Of a stretch of DNA of 64,000 nt, positions 38,687 through 49,228 are shown one piece after another (the first letter of the stretch is position 1; each line of letters opens with the position of its first letter). Where the stretch lies: assembly GCF_003363265.1 (NCBI RefSeq), contig NZ_QRBF01000002.1, positions 369,741 through 433,740 on the forward strand. Reading direction: 5' to 3'. This DNA is from Dyella psychrodurans. GTDB taxonomy: Bacteria; Pseudomonadota; Gammaproteobacteria; Xanthomonadales; Rhodanobacteraceae. Under the pieces are notes generated by a model. It worked only from the letters and a program-made list of their open reading frames with translations, had not been told where the DNA came from and did no database searches. Both the position numbers and the translations under genes were made by a program.

Positions 38687-39136
38687 ATGGTTTATCTGTG
38701 GGTCAAGACGTTCCATCTGTTGTTCGCCATTGCATGGATGTCGGCGGTGTTCTATCTGCCGAGGATTCTGGTGAATATCGCCGAGGCGGGCGATGACGCG
38801 GCGGTGAAAGCGCGGCTTTATTTGATGGGACGTCGCTTGTATCGGTTTGGCCACAATCTGTTCGGTATAGCGTTTTTGCTCGGGCTCACCCTGTGGCAGG
38901 GATGGCGGGTGTTTCCTCAGGCGCTGCCCAATGTGGTGGGTTCGATGCACTGGATTGACGCCAAGCTCACCCTGGTTGCCGTTTTGCTGATCTATTTTGT
39001 CTGGGCCGGGCGGATGCTCAAGAAGAGCGAGAAGGGTGGTGCGTTGCCTTCGGCGCGTGCGCTGCGGTTTCTCAATGAGTTGCCGGTGTTGCTGCTCTTG
39101 GGCGTGTTGTTCTTCGTCCTTGCCAAACCGTTCTGA
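38687..39136 (+). CDS. HemJ/CopD-like membrane protein
   Basis: A 149-residue integral membrane protein with four helices. The N-terminal motif VKTFHLLFAIAWMSAVFYLPRILVN carries the His and Arg typical of the UPF0093/HemJ family (protoporphyrinogen IX oxidase), and MHWIDAKLTLVAVLLIY supplies the conserved Lys in helix 3. HemJ oxidises protoporphyrinogen to protoporphyrin in heme synthesis. Many databases call such proteins CopD family. No heme genes are nearby, so the enzymatic role is inferred from these residues alone. Confidence 0.75.
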   Translation: MVYLWVKTFHLLFAIAWMSAVFYLPRILVNIAEAGDDAAVKARLYLMGRRLYRFGHNLFGIAFLLGLTLWQGWRVFPQALPNVVGSMHWIDAKLTLVAVLLIYFVWAGRMLKKSEKGGALPSARALRFLNELPVLLLLGVLFFVLAKPF

Positions 39137-39160
39137 CAAATAGGTTCCGGCTATCCCTCG

Positions 39161-39189
39161 CCGTCATTCCGGCGCAGGCCGGATGACGG
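39161..39189. repeat. Solo palindromic REP-like element, family B
   Basis: CCGTCATTCCGGC-gca-GGCCGGATGACGG, a near-perfect palindrome between the HemJ-like gene and the convergent epimerase. It shares the CGTCATTCCGG core with elements at 49179 and 55134. Its position between two convergent 3' ends suits a transcript-end hairpin. Confidence 0.7.
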
Positions 39190-39214
39190 CGATAGGGATT
39201 GAGTGGTGTCGTTC

Positions 39215-40228
39215 CTATGATTCGACGCGGTAGTAATCGCGATACCACTCGGCGAAGCGTTTCACACCAACCTCAATCGGCGTATTCGGTGCGTAACCCA
39301 CGTCACGGCGCAGTGCCGATACGTCGGCCCATGTGTCGGGCACATCGCCGGGCTGCATGGGCAGCAAACGCTTCTCGACCTCACGTCCGAGATTCTGCTC
39401 GAGCAGCTCGATAAAGCGCATCAGCTGCACCGGCTGGTCGTTGCCGATGTTGTACACGCGATACGGCGCATTCGACGTGCCAGTATTCGGGTGCAATGGA
39501 TCGTAGGCCGGGTCCGGCTGCGCCACGTGATCGATGGTGCGGACCACGCCTTCGACGATGTCGTCGACGTAAGTGAAATCGCGGCTGTGATTGCCGTAAT
39601 TGAAAACATCGATCGGCTCGCCGCGCACGATGCGATCGGCAAACAGGATCGGCGACATGTCCGGACGTCCCCACGGTCCGTACACCGTGAAAAACCGCAA
39701 TCCCGTCGTCGGCAGGCCATAAAGATGGCTGTACGTGTGCGCCATCAATTCGTTGGCCTTCTTGCTCGCCGCGTAAAGGCTCACGGGGTGATCGACCGCA
39801 TCTTCCACCGCGAAGGGCAGCTTGCGATTCGCGCCGTAGACGGAACTGGACGATGCATAGACCAGATGCTCCACCTTGCCGTGTCGGCAGGCCTCGAGCA
39901 CGTTGACGAAGCCGACGACGTTGCTTTGCACGTAAGCGTGAGGATTCTTCAGCGAGTAACGCACGCCGGCCTGGGCGGCGAGGTTGGCGACACGCTGCGG
40001 CTGAAAGGCTTGAAACGCCTGGGATATGGCCGAGGCATCGGCCAGATCGGCGCGCAGGTGGGTATAGCGCGGGTGCGTCGCGAAACGAGCCAGACGCGCT
40101 TCCTTTAGCGCCGGATCGTAGTAATCGTTGTGACTGTCGATGCCGAAAACCTCATCGCCACGGGCCAGCAGTCGTTCCGCGAGAGCGGCGCCAATAAAGC
40201 CGGCAGTACCGGTGACGAGAATGCGCAT
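39215..40228 (-). CDS. NAD-dependent nucleotide-sugar epimerase (UDP-glucuronate 4-epimerase type)
   Basis: A 337-residue short-chain dehydrogenase-type epimerase. The NAD-binding motif GTAGFIG (residues 7-13), LAAQAGVRYS, catalytic YASSSSVYG and YAASKKANE are present. FTVYGPWGRPDMSPILFADRIVRGEPIDVFNYG and RDFTYVDDIVEGV are characteristic of UDP-glucuronate 4-epimerases (CapI/GalE-like) that supply galacturonate for surface polysaccharides. Exact specificity is inferred. No polysaccharide cluster adjoins it. It diverges from the thrS operon. Confidence 0.87.
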   Translation of the reverse strand: MRILVTGTAGFIGAALAERLLARGDEVFGIDSHNDYYDPALKEARLARFATHPRYTHLRADLADASAISQAFQAFQPQRVANLAAQAGVRYSLKNPHAYVQSNVVGFVNVLEACRHGKVEHLVYASSSSVYGANRKLPFAVEDAVDHPVSLYAASKKANELMAHTYSHLYGLPTTGLRFFTVYGPWGRPDMSPILFADRIVRGEPIDVFNYGNHSRDFTYVDDIVEGVVRTIDHVAQPDPAYDPLHPNTGTSNAPYRVYNIGNDQPVQLMRFIELLEQNLGREVEKRLLPMQPGDVPDTWADVSALRRDVGYAPNTPIEVGVKRFAEWYRDYYRVES

Positions 40229-40295
40229 CGGGGGTTCCCAAAGGGTGACCGCCTTATTCTATCGTCCGGCCCATGGTTTGGCTGATGCTGCTGAA

Positions 40296-40324
40296 TTGAC
40301 ACCGCCGCCGCGCTAAACTAGCTT
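40296..40324 (+). promoter_or_regulatory. Candidate promoter for thrS operon
   Basis: A consensus -35 TTGACA (40296-40301) with a 17-bp spacer to TAGCTT (40319-40324), a weak -10. The predicted start near 40331 precedes the short Thr-containing frame and the hairpin, leaving a leader of about 230 nt before thrS. Confidence 0.45.
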
Positions 40325-40414
40325 TTCATTCCCGAATGACGGAGACAAGGTGGCCCGCGCCCACGCGCCGGTCGAGTGTGCGACATGGCAACTACGAACT
40401 TCCGACGCTGAGCC

Positions 40415-40463
40415 CGCCACGCCTTGTGCTTCCACAAAAGGGCGCGTGGCGCCTTTATTTTTG
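40415..40463 (+). terminator. Intrinsic terminator in the thrS leader
   Basis: The outer stem CGCCACGC (40415-40422) pairs with GCGTGGCG (40444-40451). The inner stem TTGTG/CACAA is closed by a CTTC loop. CCTTTATTTTT follows directly. The hairpin begins four bases after the stop of the MATTNFRR frame, the usual geometry of an attenuator. Confidence 0.65.
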
Positions 40464-40559
40464 CCTGTCATCCAGACAGGTAAGGAAAAACCGGCCATCC
40501 ATGGCCGGACTCTTCAAAAAAAATCACGTCGCCCATAGGGACGTGACAGGTAAACAGCC

Positions 40560-42461
40560 ATGATCGAAATCACGCTACCCGACGGCAGCAAGCGCCCCTT
40601 CGACCACCCCGTCACGGTGCAGGACGTGGCCGCCTCCATTGGCGCCGGCCTGGCCAAGGCCACGTTGGCCGGCAAGGTGGACGGCAAGTTGGTGGATGCC
40701 GATTTTCCCATCGACCACAACGCCAGTCTCGAAATCGTCACCGAGAAAAGCCCGGAGGCGCTGGAGATCCTGCGTCACTCCACAGCGCATCTGCTGGCGC
40801 AGGCGGTGCAGCGTCTGTTCCCGGGCGCGCAGGTCACGATCGGCCCGGTGATCGACAACGGCTTTTATTACGACTTCGCGTACGAGCGCCCCTTCACGCC
40901 CGACGATCTGGTGAAGATCGAGGCGGAGATGGAAAAGATCGTGAAGGAACAACTGCCCGTCACACGCAGCGTGAAGTCGCGCGACGACGCGGTGAAGTTC
41001 TTCCGTGGCATCGGCGAGGCTTACAAGGCCGAGATCATCGAAAGCATCCCCGCGAACGAAGAGCTTTCGCTCTACTCGCAGGGCGAATTCACGGATCTCT
41101 GCCGCGGCCCGCACGTGCCCAACACGGGCAAGCTGCGTGCGTTCAAGCTCATGAAAGTGGCCGGCGCGTATTGGCGCGGCGATTCCAATAACGCGATGCT
41201 CACGCGCATCTATGGCACGGCCTGGCTCAACGACAAGGATCTGAAGGCCCACCTGCATCAGCTGGAAGAGGCTGAAAAGCGCGATCACCGCAAGATCGGC
41301 AAGACGCTCGATCTCTTCCATCAGCAGGAAGAAGCACCGGGCATGGTGTTCTGGCATCCGAACGGTTGGGCCATCTGGCAGGTCGTGGAGCAATACGTGC
41401 GTGGCGTGTATCGCGGCAGCGGCTACCAGGAAGTGCGCGGCCCGCAGATCATGGACGTGAGCCTGTGGAAGAAGTCCGGCCACTGGGACAACTACCAGGA
41501 AAACATGTTCTTCACGGAGTCGGAAAAGCGCACGTATGCGCTCAAGCCGATGAATTGCCCGGGCCACGTGCAGATCTACAACACGAACCTGCACAGCTAT
41601 CGCGATCTACCCATTCGCTACGGCGAATTCGGTGGTTGTCATCGCAACGAGCCGTCGGGTGCTCTGCACGGCATCATGCGCGTGCGCGCCTTCACGCAGG
41701 ACGATGGCCACATCTTCTGCACAGAAGGGCAGATCGAATCCGAAGTCACGGCTTTCCATCAGCAGGCGATGAAGGTGTACGGCGACTTTGGGTTCGAGGA
41801 CATTGCCTTGAAGATCGCCCTGCGCCCCGACAAGCGCATCGGCGGCGACGACGTGTGGGATCGCGCCGAGGACGCCTTGCGCGCCGCTCTGCGTGCCGCC
41901 GGCGTGCAATGGGACGAGCTGCCGGGCGAGGGCGCGTTCTACGGTCCGAAGATCGAGTACCACATGAAAGACTCGATCGGCCGCGCGTGGCAGGTCGGTA
42001 CGATGCAGGTAGACTTCATGATGCCCGAGCGCCTCGGCGCCGAGTACGTGGACGAACACAGCCAGCGCAAGCATCCGGTGATGCTGCACCGGGCCATCGT
42101 CGGGTCGATGGAGCGTTTCATCGGCATCCTGATCGAGCACCATGCCGGCAACCTGCCAGCCTGGCTGGCACCGGTGCAGGGGATGGTCTTCAGTATTACG
42201 GATGCGCAATCGGACTATGTCCGCCAGGTGACGCAAACCCTTGTCGACAAAGGCTTCCGCGTGCAGGCCGATTTGCGCAACGAGAAGGTCGGCTATAAAA
42301 TCCGCGAACATACGATGCAGAAAGTGCCCTACCTGCTTGTGGTCGGCGATCGCGAAAAGGAATCGGGCAATGTTTCCGTGCGTACCCGTTCGGGCGAAGA
42401 TCTAGGCAGCATGCCGCTTGCCAGCTTCATCGAACGTCTGGAGGCCGAGACGCGGCGTTAG
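40560..42461 (+). CDS. thrS: Threonyl-tRNA synthetase
   Basis: The 633-residue class II synthetase charges tRNA-Thr. The domains are TGS (1-60), the editing domain with [16 protein letters not shown] and the zinc-like HxxxH, the catalytic core with motif 2 [41 protein letters not shown] and motif 3 [20 protein letters not shown], and a C-terminal anticodon-binding domain ([20 protein letters not shown]). It is the first gene of the translation operon with infC, rpmI and rplT, possibly preceded by an attenuator. Confidence 0.98.
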   Translation: MIEITLPDGSKRPFDHPVTVQDVAASIGAGLAKATLAGKVDGKLVDADFPIDHNASLEIVTEKSPEALEILRHSTAHLLAQAVQRLFPGAQVTIGPVIDNGFYYDFAYERPFTPDDLVKIEAEMEKIVKEQLPVTRSVKSRDDAVKFFRGIGEAYKAEIIESIPANEELSLYSQGEFTDLCRGPHVPNTGKLRAFKLMKVAGAYWRGDSNNAMLTRIYGTAWLNDKDLKAHLHQLEEAEKRDHRKIGKTLDLFHQQEEAPGMVFWHPNGWAIWQVVEQYVRGVYRGSGYQEVRGPQIMDVSLWKKSGHWDNYQENMFFTESEKRTYALKPMNCPGHVQIYNTNLHSYRDLPIRYGEFGGCHRNEPSGALHGIMRVRAFTQDDGHIFCTEGQIESEVTAFHQQAMKVYGDFGFEDIALKIALRPDKRIGGDDVWDRAEDALRAALRAAGVQWDELPGEGAFYGPKIEYHMKDSIGRAWQVGTMQVDFMMPERLGAEYVDEHSQRKHPVMLHRAIVGSMERFIGILIEHHAGNLPAWLAPVQGMVFSITDAQSDYVRQVTQTLVDKGFRVQADLRNEKVGYKIREHTMQKVPYLLVVGDREKESGNVSVRTRSGEDLGSMPLASFIERLEAETRR

Positions 42462-42504
42462 TGCCGCCCGGCCGAACTCGTAAACTCTTCTGGAGGATAG
42501 TGGT

Positions 42505-43029
42505 ATCGCCACCACAGAAACTAAGGGCAACCGTCGTAACCATGAGATCCGTGTACCCCGTGTACGTGTGATCGGACCGGATTCCGAGCAGCTCGGCATC
42601 CTGACCCGCGACGAGGCGCTGCGCGCAGCCGAAGAAGCGGGGCTCGACCTGGTCGAGATCCAGCCCAACGGCGACCCGCCGGTCTGCCGCATCATGGATT
42701 ACGGCAAGTTCAAGTTCGAAGCCCAGAAGAAGGCCCAGGCCGCCAAGAAGAAGCAGAAGCAGGTCGAGATCAAGGAAGTGAAGTTCCGTCCGGTCACGGA
42801 CGTGGGCGACTACCAGATCAAGCTGCGCAACATGCTTCGCTTCCTGGAGGAGGGCGACAAGGTCAAGGTCACCATCCGCTTCCGCGGCCGCGAGATGTCC
42901 CACCAGGACCTCGGTCAGGACCTGGCCAAGCGTATCCAGGAAGATGTGGGCGAGAACGGCGTCATTGAGTCCTTCCCGCGCCTGGAAGGGCGCCAGATGG
43001 TCATGATGATCGGGCCGAAGAAGAAATAA
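42505..43029 (+). CDS. infC: Translation initiation factor IF-3 (AUC start)
   Basis: IF-3 binds the 30S subunit and rejects wrong start codons. The first standard in-frame start (GTG 42568) would cut off the conserved N-terminal tail. Homologous sequence ([20 protein letters not shown]) runs back to ATC at 42505, with GGAGG at 42492-42496, 8 bp away. I therefore call an AUC start, giving 174 residues. infC genes classically use AUU or similar codons so that IF-3 represses its own synthesis. Motifs [24 protein letters not shown] and [12 protein letters not shown] are present. Confidence 0.95.
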   Translation: MATTETKGNRRNHEIRVPRVRVIGPDSEQLGILTRDEALRAAEEAGLDLVEIQPNGDPPVCRIMDYGKFKFEAQKKAQAAKKKQKQVEIKEVKFRPVTDVGDYQIKLRNMLRFLEEGDKVKVTIRFRGREMSHQDLGQDLAKRIQEDVGENGVIESFPRLEGRQMVMMIGPKKK

Positions 43030-43043
43030 ACCCTCCGGGTTTC

Positions 43044-43201
43044 CCCTCTCCCCTCCCGGGAGAGGGCAGGGTGAGGAGGCAACCTCGCCTCGCCTTTTCC
43101 AGCTTGGAAGCCCCGTGGCTTTTTTACGCGCCGACCCCGCTTCGTAGTGGGCTTTTCGGTGGCGTGGCCCCTTGCCCCGGCCATCTCCGGCGGGGAGAGG
43201 G
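43044..43201. repeat. REPIN-like inverted pair, family A, between infC and rpmI
   Basis: The left copy, 43044-43080, has the head CCTCTCCC/GGGAGAGG and tail GCAGGGTGAGGAGGC. The right, inverted copy, 43168-43201, reads in reverse complement CCCTCTCCCCGCCGGAGATG followed by GCCGGGGCAAGGGG, a decayed version. The sequence matches the doublet at 12936. It fills most of the 351 bp between infC and rpmI, and no gene is seen there. A short AAACCC-TCC-GGGTTT hairpin (43028-43042) precedes it. Confidence 0.7.
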
Positions 43202-43380
43202 AGTCGCGTGCGGAGGCTGGCTTTGCCGCCTCGATTTCCGTATACTTTCCAGTTCGACCCGCAAGGAAGGGTCGTGAACCGATCATGGCAGGACGGAAAG
43301 CGTGGCTCGAGCCACCGCCAGATCAGTCAGAAACCGGGGCTGCTCTCATGAAAAGAGCCACCCCATCAAGGAGCATTCCC

Positions 43381-43578
43381 ATGCCCAAGATCAAGACCAA
43401 TCGCGCGGCTGCGAAGCGTTTTCGCAAAACCGCGTCCGGCAAGTTCAAGGCCGGCCATGCGTTCAAGTCGCACATTCTGACCAAGAAGTCGACCAAGCGT
43501 AAGCGCAACCTGCGCGCCACCAACCACGTCAAGGCATGCGACACCAAGGGTGTAGCACGCATGTTGCCGTATCTCTAA
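43381..43578 (+). CDS. rpmI: Ribosomal protein L35
   Basis: A 65-residue basic protein, [20 protein letters not shown] at the N-terminus and a C-terminal [14 protein letters not shown], the normal length and sequence of bacterial L35. AAGGAG precedes ATG 43381. It lies between infC and rplT, as in most bacteria. In E. coli L20 represses this pair through the rpmI leader. The leader here is altered by the REP doublet, and no L20 site could be recognised. Confidence 0.97.
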   Translation: MPKIKTNRAAAKRFRKTASGKFKAGHAFKSHILTKKSTKRKRNLRATNHVKACDTKGVARMLPYL

Positions 43579-43594
43579 GGCGGAGGACTGAACC

Positions 43595-43954
43595 ATGGCT
43601 CGTGTAAAGCGTGGCGTTACCGCCCGTCGTCGTCACAAAAAGATCATTGGCCGCGCGAAGGGTTACTACAACGCCCGTCGCAAGGTCTTCCGCGTCGCTA
43701 ACCAGGCCGTCATCAAGGCCGGTCAGTACGCCTATATCGGCCGCAAGCAGAAGAAGCGCCAGTTCCGCGCCCTGTGGATCGTGCGTATCAATGCGGCGGC
43801 CCGTCAGTTCGGCCTGTCCTACAGCCGTCTGATCAACGGCCTGTCCAAGGCCGGCATCACGGTTGACCGCAAAGTGCTGGCTGACATCGCCGTGCACGAC
43901 ATCAAGGCGTTTGGGGCCATCGCAGAAAAGGCGAAGGCCAGTCTGGCCGCTTGA
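43595..43954 (+). CDS. rplT: Ribosomal protein L20
   Basis: A 119-residue 50S assembly protein: [60 protein letters not shown] and [11 protein letters not shown] are all canonical. GCGGAGGA precedes the ATG. It begins 16 bp after rpmI, is followed by a strong terminator, and then pheS. Confidence 0.98.
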   Translation: MARVKRGVTARRRHKKIIGRAKGYYNARRKVFRVANQAVIKAGQYAYIGRKQKKRQFRALWIVRINAAARQFGLSYSRLINGLSKAGITVDRKVLADIAVHDIKAFGAIAEKAKASLAA

Positions 43955-43987
43955 TCGTCAACCACTGACGATATGATGTGAATCAAG

Positions 43988-44025
43988 CGGGGAGAAGGCC
44001 AAACGCCTTCTCCCCGTTTTTGTTT
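43988..44025 (+). terminator. Strong intrinsic terminator between rplT and pheS
   Basis: CGGGGAGAAGGC (43988-43999), loop CAAAC, GCCTTCTCCCCG (44005-44016), then TTTTTGTTT. The 12-bp perfect stem lies 33 bp after the rplT stop and 34 bp before the pheS start. Transcription of pheST must either read through or start at the hairpin's 3' side, so this is also the natural place for control of pheST. Confidence 0.88.
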
Positions 44026-44037
44026 GTGTTTCTGTGA

Positions 44038-45054
<1,017 letters not shown>

Positions 45055-45075
45055 TCGCAGCAGGAACCGACACGC

Positions 45076-47487
45076 ATGAAATTCTCCGAAAATTGGTTGC
45101 GTCACCATGTTCCGACCCGCGCTTCGCGCGACGAACTTGCTGCGACGCTGACGGCAATCGGCCTGGAGGTCGAGGACGTCGCTCCATTGGACAACTCGCT
45201 TGATGGCGTGATCGTGGCGCGCATCGTCAGCGCCCAGAAGCACCCGGAGGCCGATCGCCTGCAGGTCTGTGAGGTGGACACGGGCAGCGGCGTCGTGCAG
45301 ATCGTCTGCGGTGCACCCAATGCGCGCGCTGGTTTGGTCGCTCCGCTGGCGACCGTTGGCGCCAACCTGCCTGGCGGCATCGCGATCAAGGCGGCGAAGC
45401 TGCGTGGGGTTGAGTCGTTCGGCATGCTTTGCTCGGCCAAGGAACTGGGCGTCGACCCCGATGCGTCGGGCCTGCTCGAACTCCCGGCCGATGCGCCGAT
45501 CGGTACGCCGCTTGCGACCTACCTCGGTCTGCCGGATGCCAGCATCGAAATCAAACTGACGCCTAACCGTGCCGATTGCTTCAGCGTGCGTGGCATCGCA
45601 TTCGATGTCGCCGCGGCGCTGGGCAGCGAGGTGATCCCGCTCGATTCGGCGCCGGTGCCGGCCCAGAGCGATGCCACGATGAAGGTCGTGCTCGATGCGG
45701 GTCCGCGCGTGCCGCGCTTCGCGGGTCGCGTCATCGACAGCGTGAACGCCAAAGTCGAAACGCCCGTGTGGATGGCCGAGCGGCTGCGTCGCAGTGGTTT
45801 GCGTCCGATCAGCTTCCTCGTCGACGTCACGCAGTACGTCATGCTGGAACTTGGCCAGCCCATGCATGCGTTCGACAAAGACAAGCTGGAAGGCGAGATC
45901 GTCATACGCCCGGCGCGCGCGCGCGAACCACTCGCGTTGCTTGATGGCCGCACTGTCGAGCTGGATGACGACTTCCTTGTGGTCTCCGATAGTCGTGGAG
46001 GCAGAGGAGCGCGTGCCGTCGCGCTCGGCGGAATCATGGGTGGATCGGATACGCGCGTCACCGACGACACGCGCAACGTGTTTCTGGAAGCCGCGCACTG
46101 GATTCCGTCCGCCATCATCGGCCGCAGCCGCAAGCTGGGCATGCACACCGATGCCGGACACCGCTTCGAACGCGGCGTCGATCCGGAACTCCCTGGCATC
46201 GCCGTCGAGTACGCGACGCGGCTGATCCTCGACATTGCCGGCGGTGTCGCCGGCCCGCTGGTGGACGTTACGTTGCCGCAACACCTGCATTCGCCGAAGC
46301 CGATCCTGCTGCGCCGCGAGCGGCTGGCGCGCGTGCTTGGCCTGACCGTCGCCGATGGCGAAGTCGTACGTATCTTCACGGCGCTCGGCATGAAGGTCGA
46401 GCCGTTGGCCGAGGGTTGGCAGGTCACCGCGCCAAGCCGCCGCTTCGACATCGAGCGCGAGGAAGACCTGATCGAAGAGGTTGCGCGCATCCATGGCTAT
46501 GAAAACATCCCCACGCACACGCCGGCCGGCGCGCTGACGCTCGCCGCGGAACCCGAGGCCCGCCTCAATGAGCTGGCCGTGCGCGAGCAACTGGCGGCGC
46601 GCGGCTACTACGAAGCGGTCAACCTCGCCTTCATCGGCCATGATGTGCTCCAGCGCTGGGGTATGACCGAGCAACTGGTGCCGCTGGCCAATCCGCTTTC
46701 GGCGGACCTGGCCGTGATGCGTCCCTCGCTGTTGCCGGGTCTGATCGTGGCGTTGTCGCACAACCGTGCCCGCCAGCAGGAGCGGGTGCGCCTGTTCGAG
46801 TTGGGCCGCACCTTCCGCATCGGCGAAGAGGCCGCTGCCCGCAAGGACGCGCCGACCGAGACGCCTGCGCTGGCTATCGTGGCCTGCGGTACAGCAGGGG
46901 CCGAACAATGGGGTGAGGCCGCCCGGCCGCTCGACTTCTATGACCTCAAGGGCGACCTGGATGCCCTGATTGCATGGGGCGGGGAACCGCAGCGCTGGAC
47001 CATCCATGCCGATGGCTTGCCTGGCTGGCTGCATCCGGGCCGTGGGGCCCGCGTGGCGCGCGACGGACAGACGGTCGGCTACCTCGGGGCATTGCATCCG
47101 CAATTGGCCAAGGCGCTCGATCTGGGGCCGGACGTCCATGTGCTCGAACTCGCCCTCGAGCCCCTGTTGGGGCGCCGCCTGCCCAGAGCCCAGCCGGTCC
47201 CGCGTTTCCCGGCGGTCCGTCGGGATATCGCCGTTGACGTTCCTGAACAGGTGAACTGGTCACAAATTGACCAAACCGTTCGCGGCACCCTGGGATCGGT
47301 CCTCGCGGAGCTGCGCCTGTTCGACCGCTACAGCGGCAAAGGGGTCGAAGCGGGCCGAAAGAGTCTCGCTATGGGCTTGATTTTGCAGGACGCTTCACGC
47401 ACCCTTACCGACGACGACGCGGATCGCTGCGTTCGAAATGCGGTGGCTGCGTTGGAGGCGTCATGCGAGGCAAAATTGCGAGGGTAA
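45076..47487 (+). CDS. pheT: Phenylalanyl-tRNA synthetase beta subunit
   Basis: 803 residues: an N-terminal tRNA-binding OB fold ([24 protein letters not shown]), the B3/B4 editing domain ([36 protein letters not shown]), the B5 core ([18 protein letters not shown]), a catalytic-like domain ([18 protein letters not shown]) and the C-terminal ferredoxin-like anticodon domain ([17 protein letters not shown]). The length is typical. It ends 1 bp before ihfA. Confidence 0.98.
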   Translation: MKFSENWLRHHVPTRASRDELAATLTAIGLEVEDVAPLDNSLDGVIVARIVSAQKHPEADRLQVCEVDTGSGVVQIVCGAPNARAGLVAPLATVGANLPGGIAIKAAKLRGVESFGMLCSAKELGVDPDASGLLELPADAPIGTPLATYLGLPDASIEIKLTPNRADCFSVRGIAFDVAAALGSEVIPLDSAPVPAQSDATMKVVLDAGPRVPRFAGRVIDSVNAKVETPVWMAERLRRSGLRPISFLVDVTQYVMLELGQPMHAFDKDKLEGEIVIRPARAREPLALLDGRTVELDDDFLVVSDSRGGRGARAVALGGIMGGSDTRVTDDTRNVFLEAAHWIPSAIIGRSRKLGMHTDAGHRFERGVDPELPGIAVEYATRLILDIAGGVAGPLVDVTLPQHLHSPKPILLRRERLARVLGLTVADGEVVRIFTALGMKVEPLAEGWQVTAPSRRFDIEREEDLIEEVARIHGYENIPTHTPAGALTLAAEPEARLNELAVREQLAARGYYEAVNLAFIGHDVLQRWGMTEQLVPLANPLSADLAVMRPSLLPGLIVALSHNRARQQERVRLFELGRTFRIGEEAAARKDAPTETPALAIVACGTAGAEQWGEAARPLDFYDLKGDLDALIAWGGEPQRWTIHADGLPGWLHPGRGARVARDGQTVGYLGALHPQLAKALDLGPDVHVLELALEPLLGRRLPRAQPVPRFPAVRRDIAVDVPEQVNWSQIDQTVRGTLGSVLAELRLFDRYSGKGVEAGRKSLAMGLILQDASRTLTDDDADRCVRNAVAALEASCEAKLRG

Positions 47488-47488
47488 G

Positions 47489-47791
47489 ATGGCGGCGCTG
47501 ACAAAGGCGGAGATGGCCGAGCGCCTCTTCCTCGAGGTAGGCCTTAACAAACGTGAAGCAAAAGAGTTCGTGGACGCCTATTTCGAGGTGGTCCGCGAGG
47601 CTTTGGAAAGGGGCGAACAGGTCAAGCTGTCGGGATTCGGCAACTTCGACCTGCGGCAGAAGAACCAGCGACCGGGCCGTAACCCCAAGACGGGCGAAGA
47701 GATTCCGATCTCGGCCCGCCGGGTGGTGACGTTCCGGCCAGGGCAGAAACTCAAGGTGCGAGTCGAGGGCTATGCTGGATCAGGGGAATAA
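47489..47791 (+). CDS. ihfA: Integration host factor alpha subunit
   Basis: 100 residues from ATG 47489, one base after the pheT stop. The HU/IHF fold is clear: [65 protein letters not shown]. The beta-arm RPGRNPKTG with the intercalating Pro is the IHF-alpha form. It bends DNA as a heterodimer with IhfB. pheT-ihfA linkage is conserved in gammaproteobacteria. The 3' end overlaps the merR gene by 20 bp. Confidence 0.97.
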   Translation: MAALTKAEMAERLFLEVGLNKREAKEFVDAYFEVVREALERGEQVKLSGFGNFDLRQKNQRPGRNPKTGEEIPISARRVVTFRPGQKLKVRVEGYAGSGE

Positions 47792-48128
47792 CACCGAACT
47801 GCCTGCCATCCCGGCCAAGCGCTACTTCACCATCGGTGAAGTCAGCGACCTGTGCGGGGTGAAGCCACACGTCCTCCGTTACTGGGAGCAGGAGTTTCCT
47901 GCGCTCAATCCGGTCAAGCGCCGTGGCAACCGCCGTTACTACCAGCGCCACGACGTGCTGATGATCCGTCAGATCCGTTCGCTGCTGTACGACGAAGGCT
48001 TCACCATCACCGGTGCGCGTGCCCGGCTGGAAGGCCCGCAGGCGCGGATGGAAGCGAGCATGTCGCACCAGATCGTGCGCCAGGTGCGCATGGAGCTGGA
48101 AGAAGTTCTCGCGCTGCTGCGCCGCTGA
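47772..48128 (+). CDS. MerR-family transcriptional regulator
   Basis: 118 residues: a MerR helix-turn-helix and wing ([49 protein letters not shown]) and a short C-terminal dimerisation helix ([15 protein letters not shown]), with no effector domain or metal-binding cysteine pair. It overlaps ihfA by 20 bp. A small MerR-like protein at this place after ihfA is common in proteobacteria. Its targets are unknown. Confidence 0.93.
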   Translation: MLDQGNNTELPAIPAKRYFTIGEVSDLCGVKPHVLRYWEQEFPALNPVKRRGNRRYYQRHDVLMIRQIRSLLYDEGFTITGARARLEGPQARMEASMSHQIVRQVRMELEEVLALLRR

Positions 48129-48183
48129 GCTCTACCGGCAGGCACGCCGGAACTGCTACAATTTTCTTCTTTAGCCGAACAGT

Positions 48184-48260
48184 CGGGGCGTAGCGCAGCC
48201 TGGTAGCGCATTTGCCTGGGGGGCAAAGGGTCGTGGGTTCGAATCCCGCCGCCCCGACCA
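48184..48260 (+). tRNA. tRNA-Pro (GGG)
   Basis: A 77-nt cloverleaf with encoded CCA. The acceptor CGGGGCG pairs with CGCCCCG, the D-arm is TAGCGCAGCCTGGTAGCGC, the anticodon stem TTTGC/GCAAA encloses CTGGGGG (anticodon GGG), and the T-arm is CGTGGG-TTCGAAT-CCCGCC. A TACAAT -10 box lies at 48157-48162 without a convincing -35, and a terminator follows. Confidence 0.97.
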
Positions 48261-48274
48261 ATTCGGTGAAGCAG

Positions 48275-48299
48275 AAAACGGCGCCTTGGCGCCGTTTTT
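48275..48299 (+). terminator. Intrinsic terminator after tRNA-Pro
   Basis: AAAACGGCGCC (48275-48285), loop TT, GGCGCCGTTTTT (48288-48299). The compact stem with flanking A and U runs lies 15 bp after the tRNA. Confidence 0.85.
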
Positions 48300-48429
48300 C
48301 ATTTTGAGTGTTCGGCGCCTCGGCACTGCTTTTTGTTTCCGGCGTTCTCCTGCATGGACATGTGAATGCAGCGGCGACGCGCTAGTCTCCGTGCCAGTGC
48401 TTTTCACTGTGCCGCTAGGAGATCCGCCG

Positions 48430-49167
48430 ATGCCGTCGAATACCTGCCACCCCAACGCGCCGCATGTGAAGTTGAAGGCGCCCGACTGGTACATGTCGTC
48501 GCTGATGCTCGATCGCGCGCTCGATGCCATCCTCAGGCGGGTCAAGAACCTCGACCGCAACCACGACATTCCCTATCTCGCCGGCTACAGCCAGGACGGC
48601 AAGACGATCTACATCGATCGCCACCTGCCCAAGACGTTCACTTTCCGCGGCCGTACCGTCGAGGTGGATCGTTTCCTGATCCTGCACGAGGAAGTCGAGA
48701 AGACGCTGATCGATCAACTCGGTCTGCACTACCTGCATGCCCACCAGATCGCGACGCGCGCCGAGGAAGCGGCCGTGCACGCGCAGCGAATCACCTGGAA
48801 AGCCTACGACCGGTTCATGCAGAAATACGTCAAAGCCATCGGTGACGAACGGCTTACCAAGGTGCCGGACGATCTCGATCTCAAGCCTTATCGTGACTAT
48901 CACGATTACGACCTGCTGCGGCAGATGGAGCAGCACATGGAGCGTGTCAAAGGCGCCGGGGCGAAGGAGAAGACGGAATTGAAGCGTTATGCAGACGCAT
49001 TCCGCGAAGAGTTGCGCATCCAACATCGTCATGAACTGCATGACGATCCGCCCTCGGATAAACGTCGCAAGCCCGCCGCTAAAAAGCCAGGTGCAGCGAA
49101 GGTAAAACCCAGTAAACCAATCAAAGCGACAAGCAAGCGCCGCTCGACAGCGAAGGCAACAAAATAG
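48430..49167 (+). CDS. Conserved-type protein of unknown function with histone H1-like tail
   Basis: 245 residues from ATG 48430 (TAGGAGAT upstream). I do not recognise the family. The N-terminal 170 residues look folded and mixed alpha/beta, with [19 protein letters not shown] and a helix [37 protein letters not shown] rich in His/Glu that recalls, but does not match, HExxH metallopeptidases. The last 40 residues are Lys/Ala/Pro-rich ([20 protein letters not shown]) and should bind nucleic acid or stay disordered. It is a single gene. Confidence 0.75.
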   Translation: MPSNTCHPNAPHVKLKAPDWYMSSLMLDRALDAILRRVKNLDRNHDIPYLAGYSQDGKTIYIDRHLPKTFTFRGRTVEVDRFLILHEEVEKTLIDQLGLHYLHAHQIATRAEEAAVHAQRITWKAYDRFMQKYVKAIGDERLTKVPDDLDLKPYRDYHDYDLLRQMEQHMERVKGAGAKEKTELKRYADAFREELRIQHRHELHDDPPSDKRRKPAAKKPGAAKVKPSKPIKATSKRRSTAKATK

Positions 49168-49178
49168 CACCCTGATGT

Positions 49179-49206
49179 CGTCATTCCGGCTTGAGCCGGG
49201 ATGACG
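49179..49206. repeat. Solo palindromic REP-like element, family B
   Basis: CGTCATTCCGGC-ttga-GCCGGGATGACG, a 12-bp inverted repeat with one mismatch, between two convergent genes. It has the same core as the elements at 39161 and 55134. Confidence 0.7.
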
Positions 49207-49228
49207 AGCAGTTGGTCTTGGGTACTGC

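Larger units (their letters stand above)
40229..40559 (+). other. thrS upstream region with possible leader peptide and attenuator
   Basis: This 331-bp intergenic region separates the epimerase and thrS. Visible parts are a TTGACA -35 at 40296, a short reading frame MATTNFRR at 40385-40411 containing two adjacent Thr codons, and a terminator-like stem at 40415-40463. About 97 bp then lead to thrS, including a second pyrimidine/purine-rich stretch without a gene. Together these suggest attenuation of thrS in response to threonyl-tRNA, but only two Thr codons are present and no ribosome site is obvious. Confidence 0.45.

Noticed and set aside
43978-44037. PheM-like leader frame (GTG start, four Phe codons) across the rplT-pheS terminator
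   Set aside because: The Phe codons lie at or after the U-run, so a stalled ribosome could not affect that terminator. The frame simply reads through the hairpin and T-rich tract.
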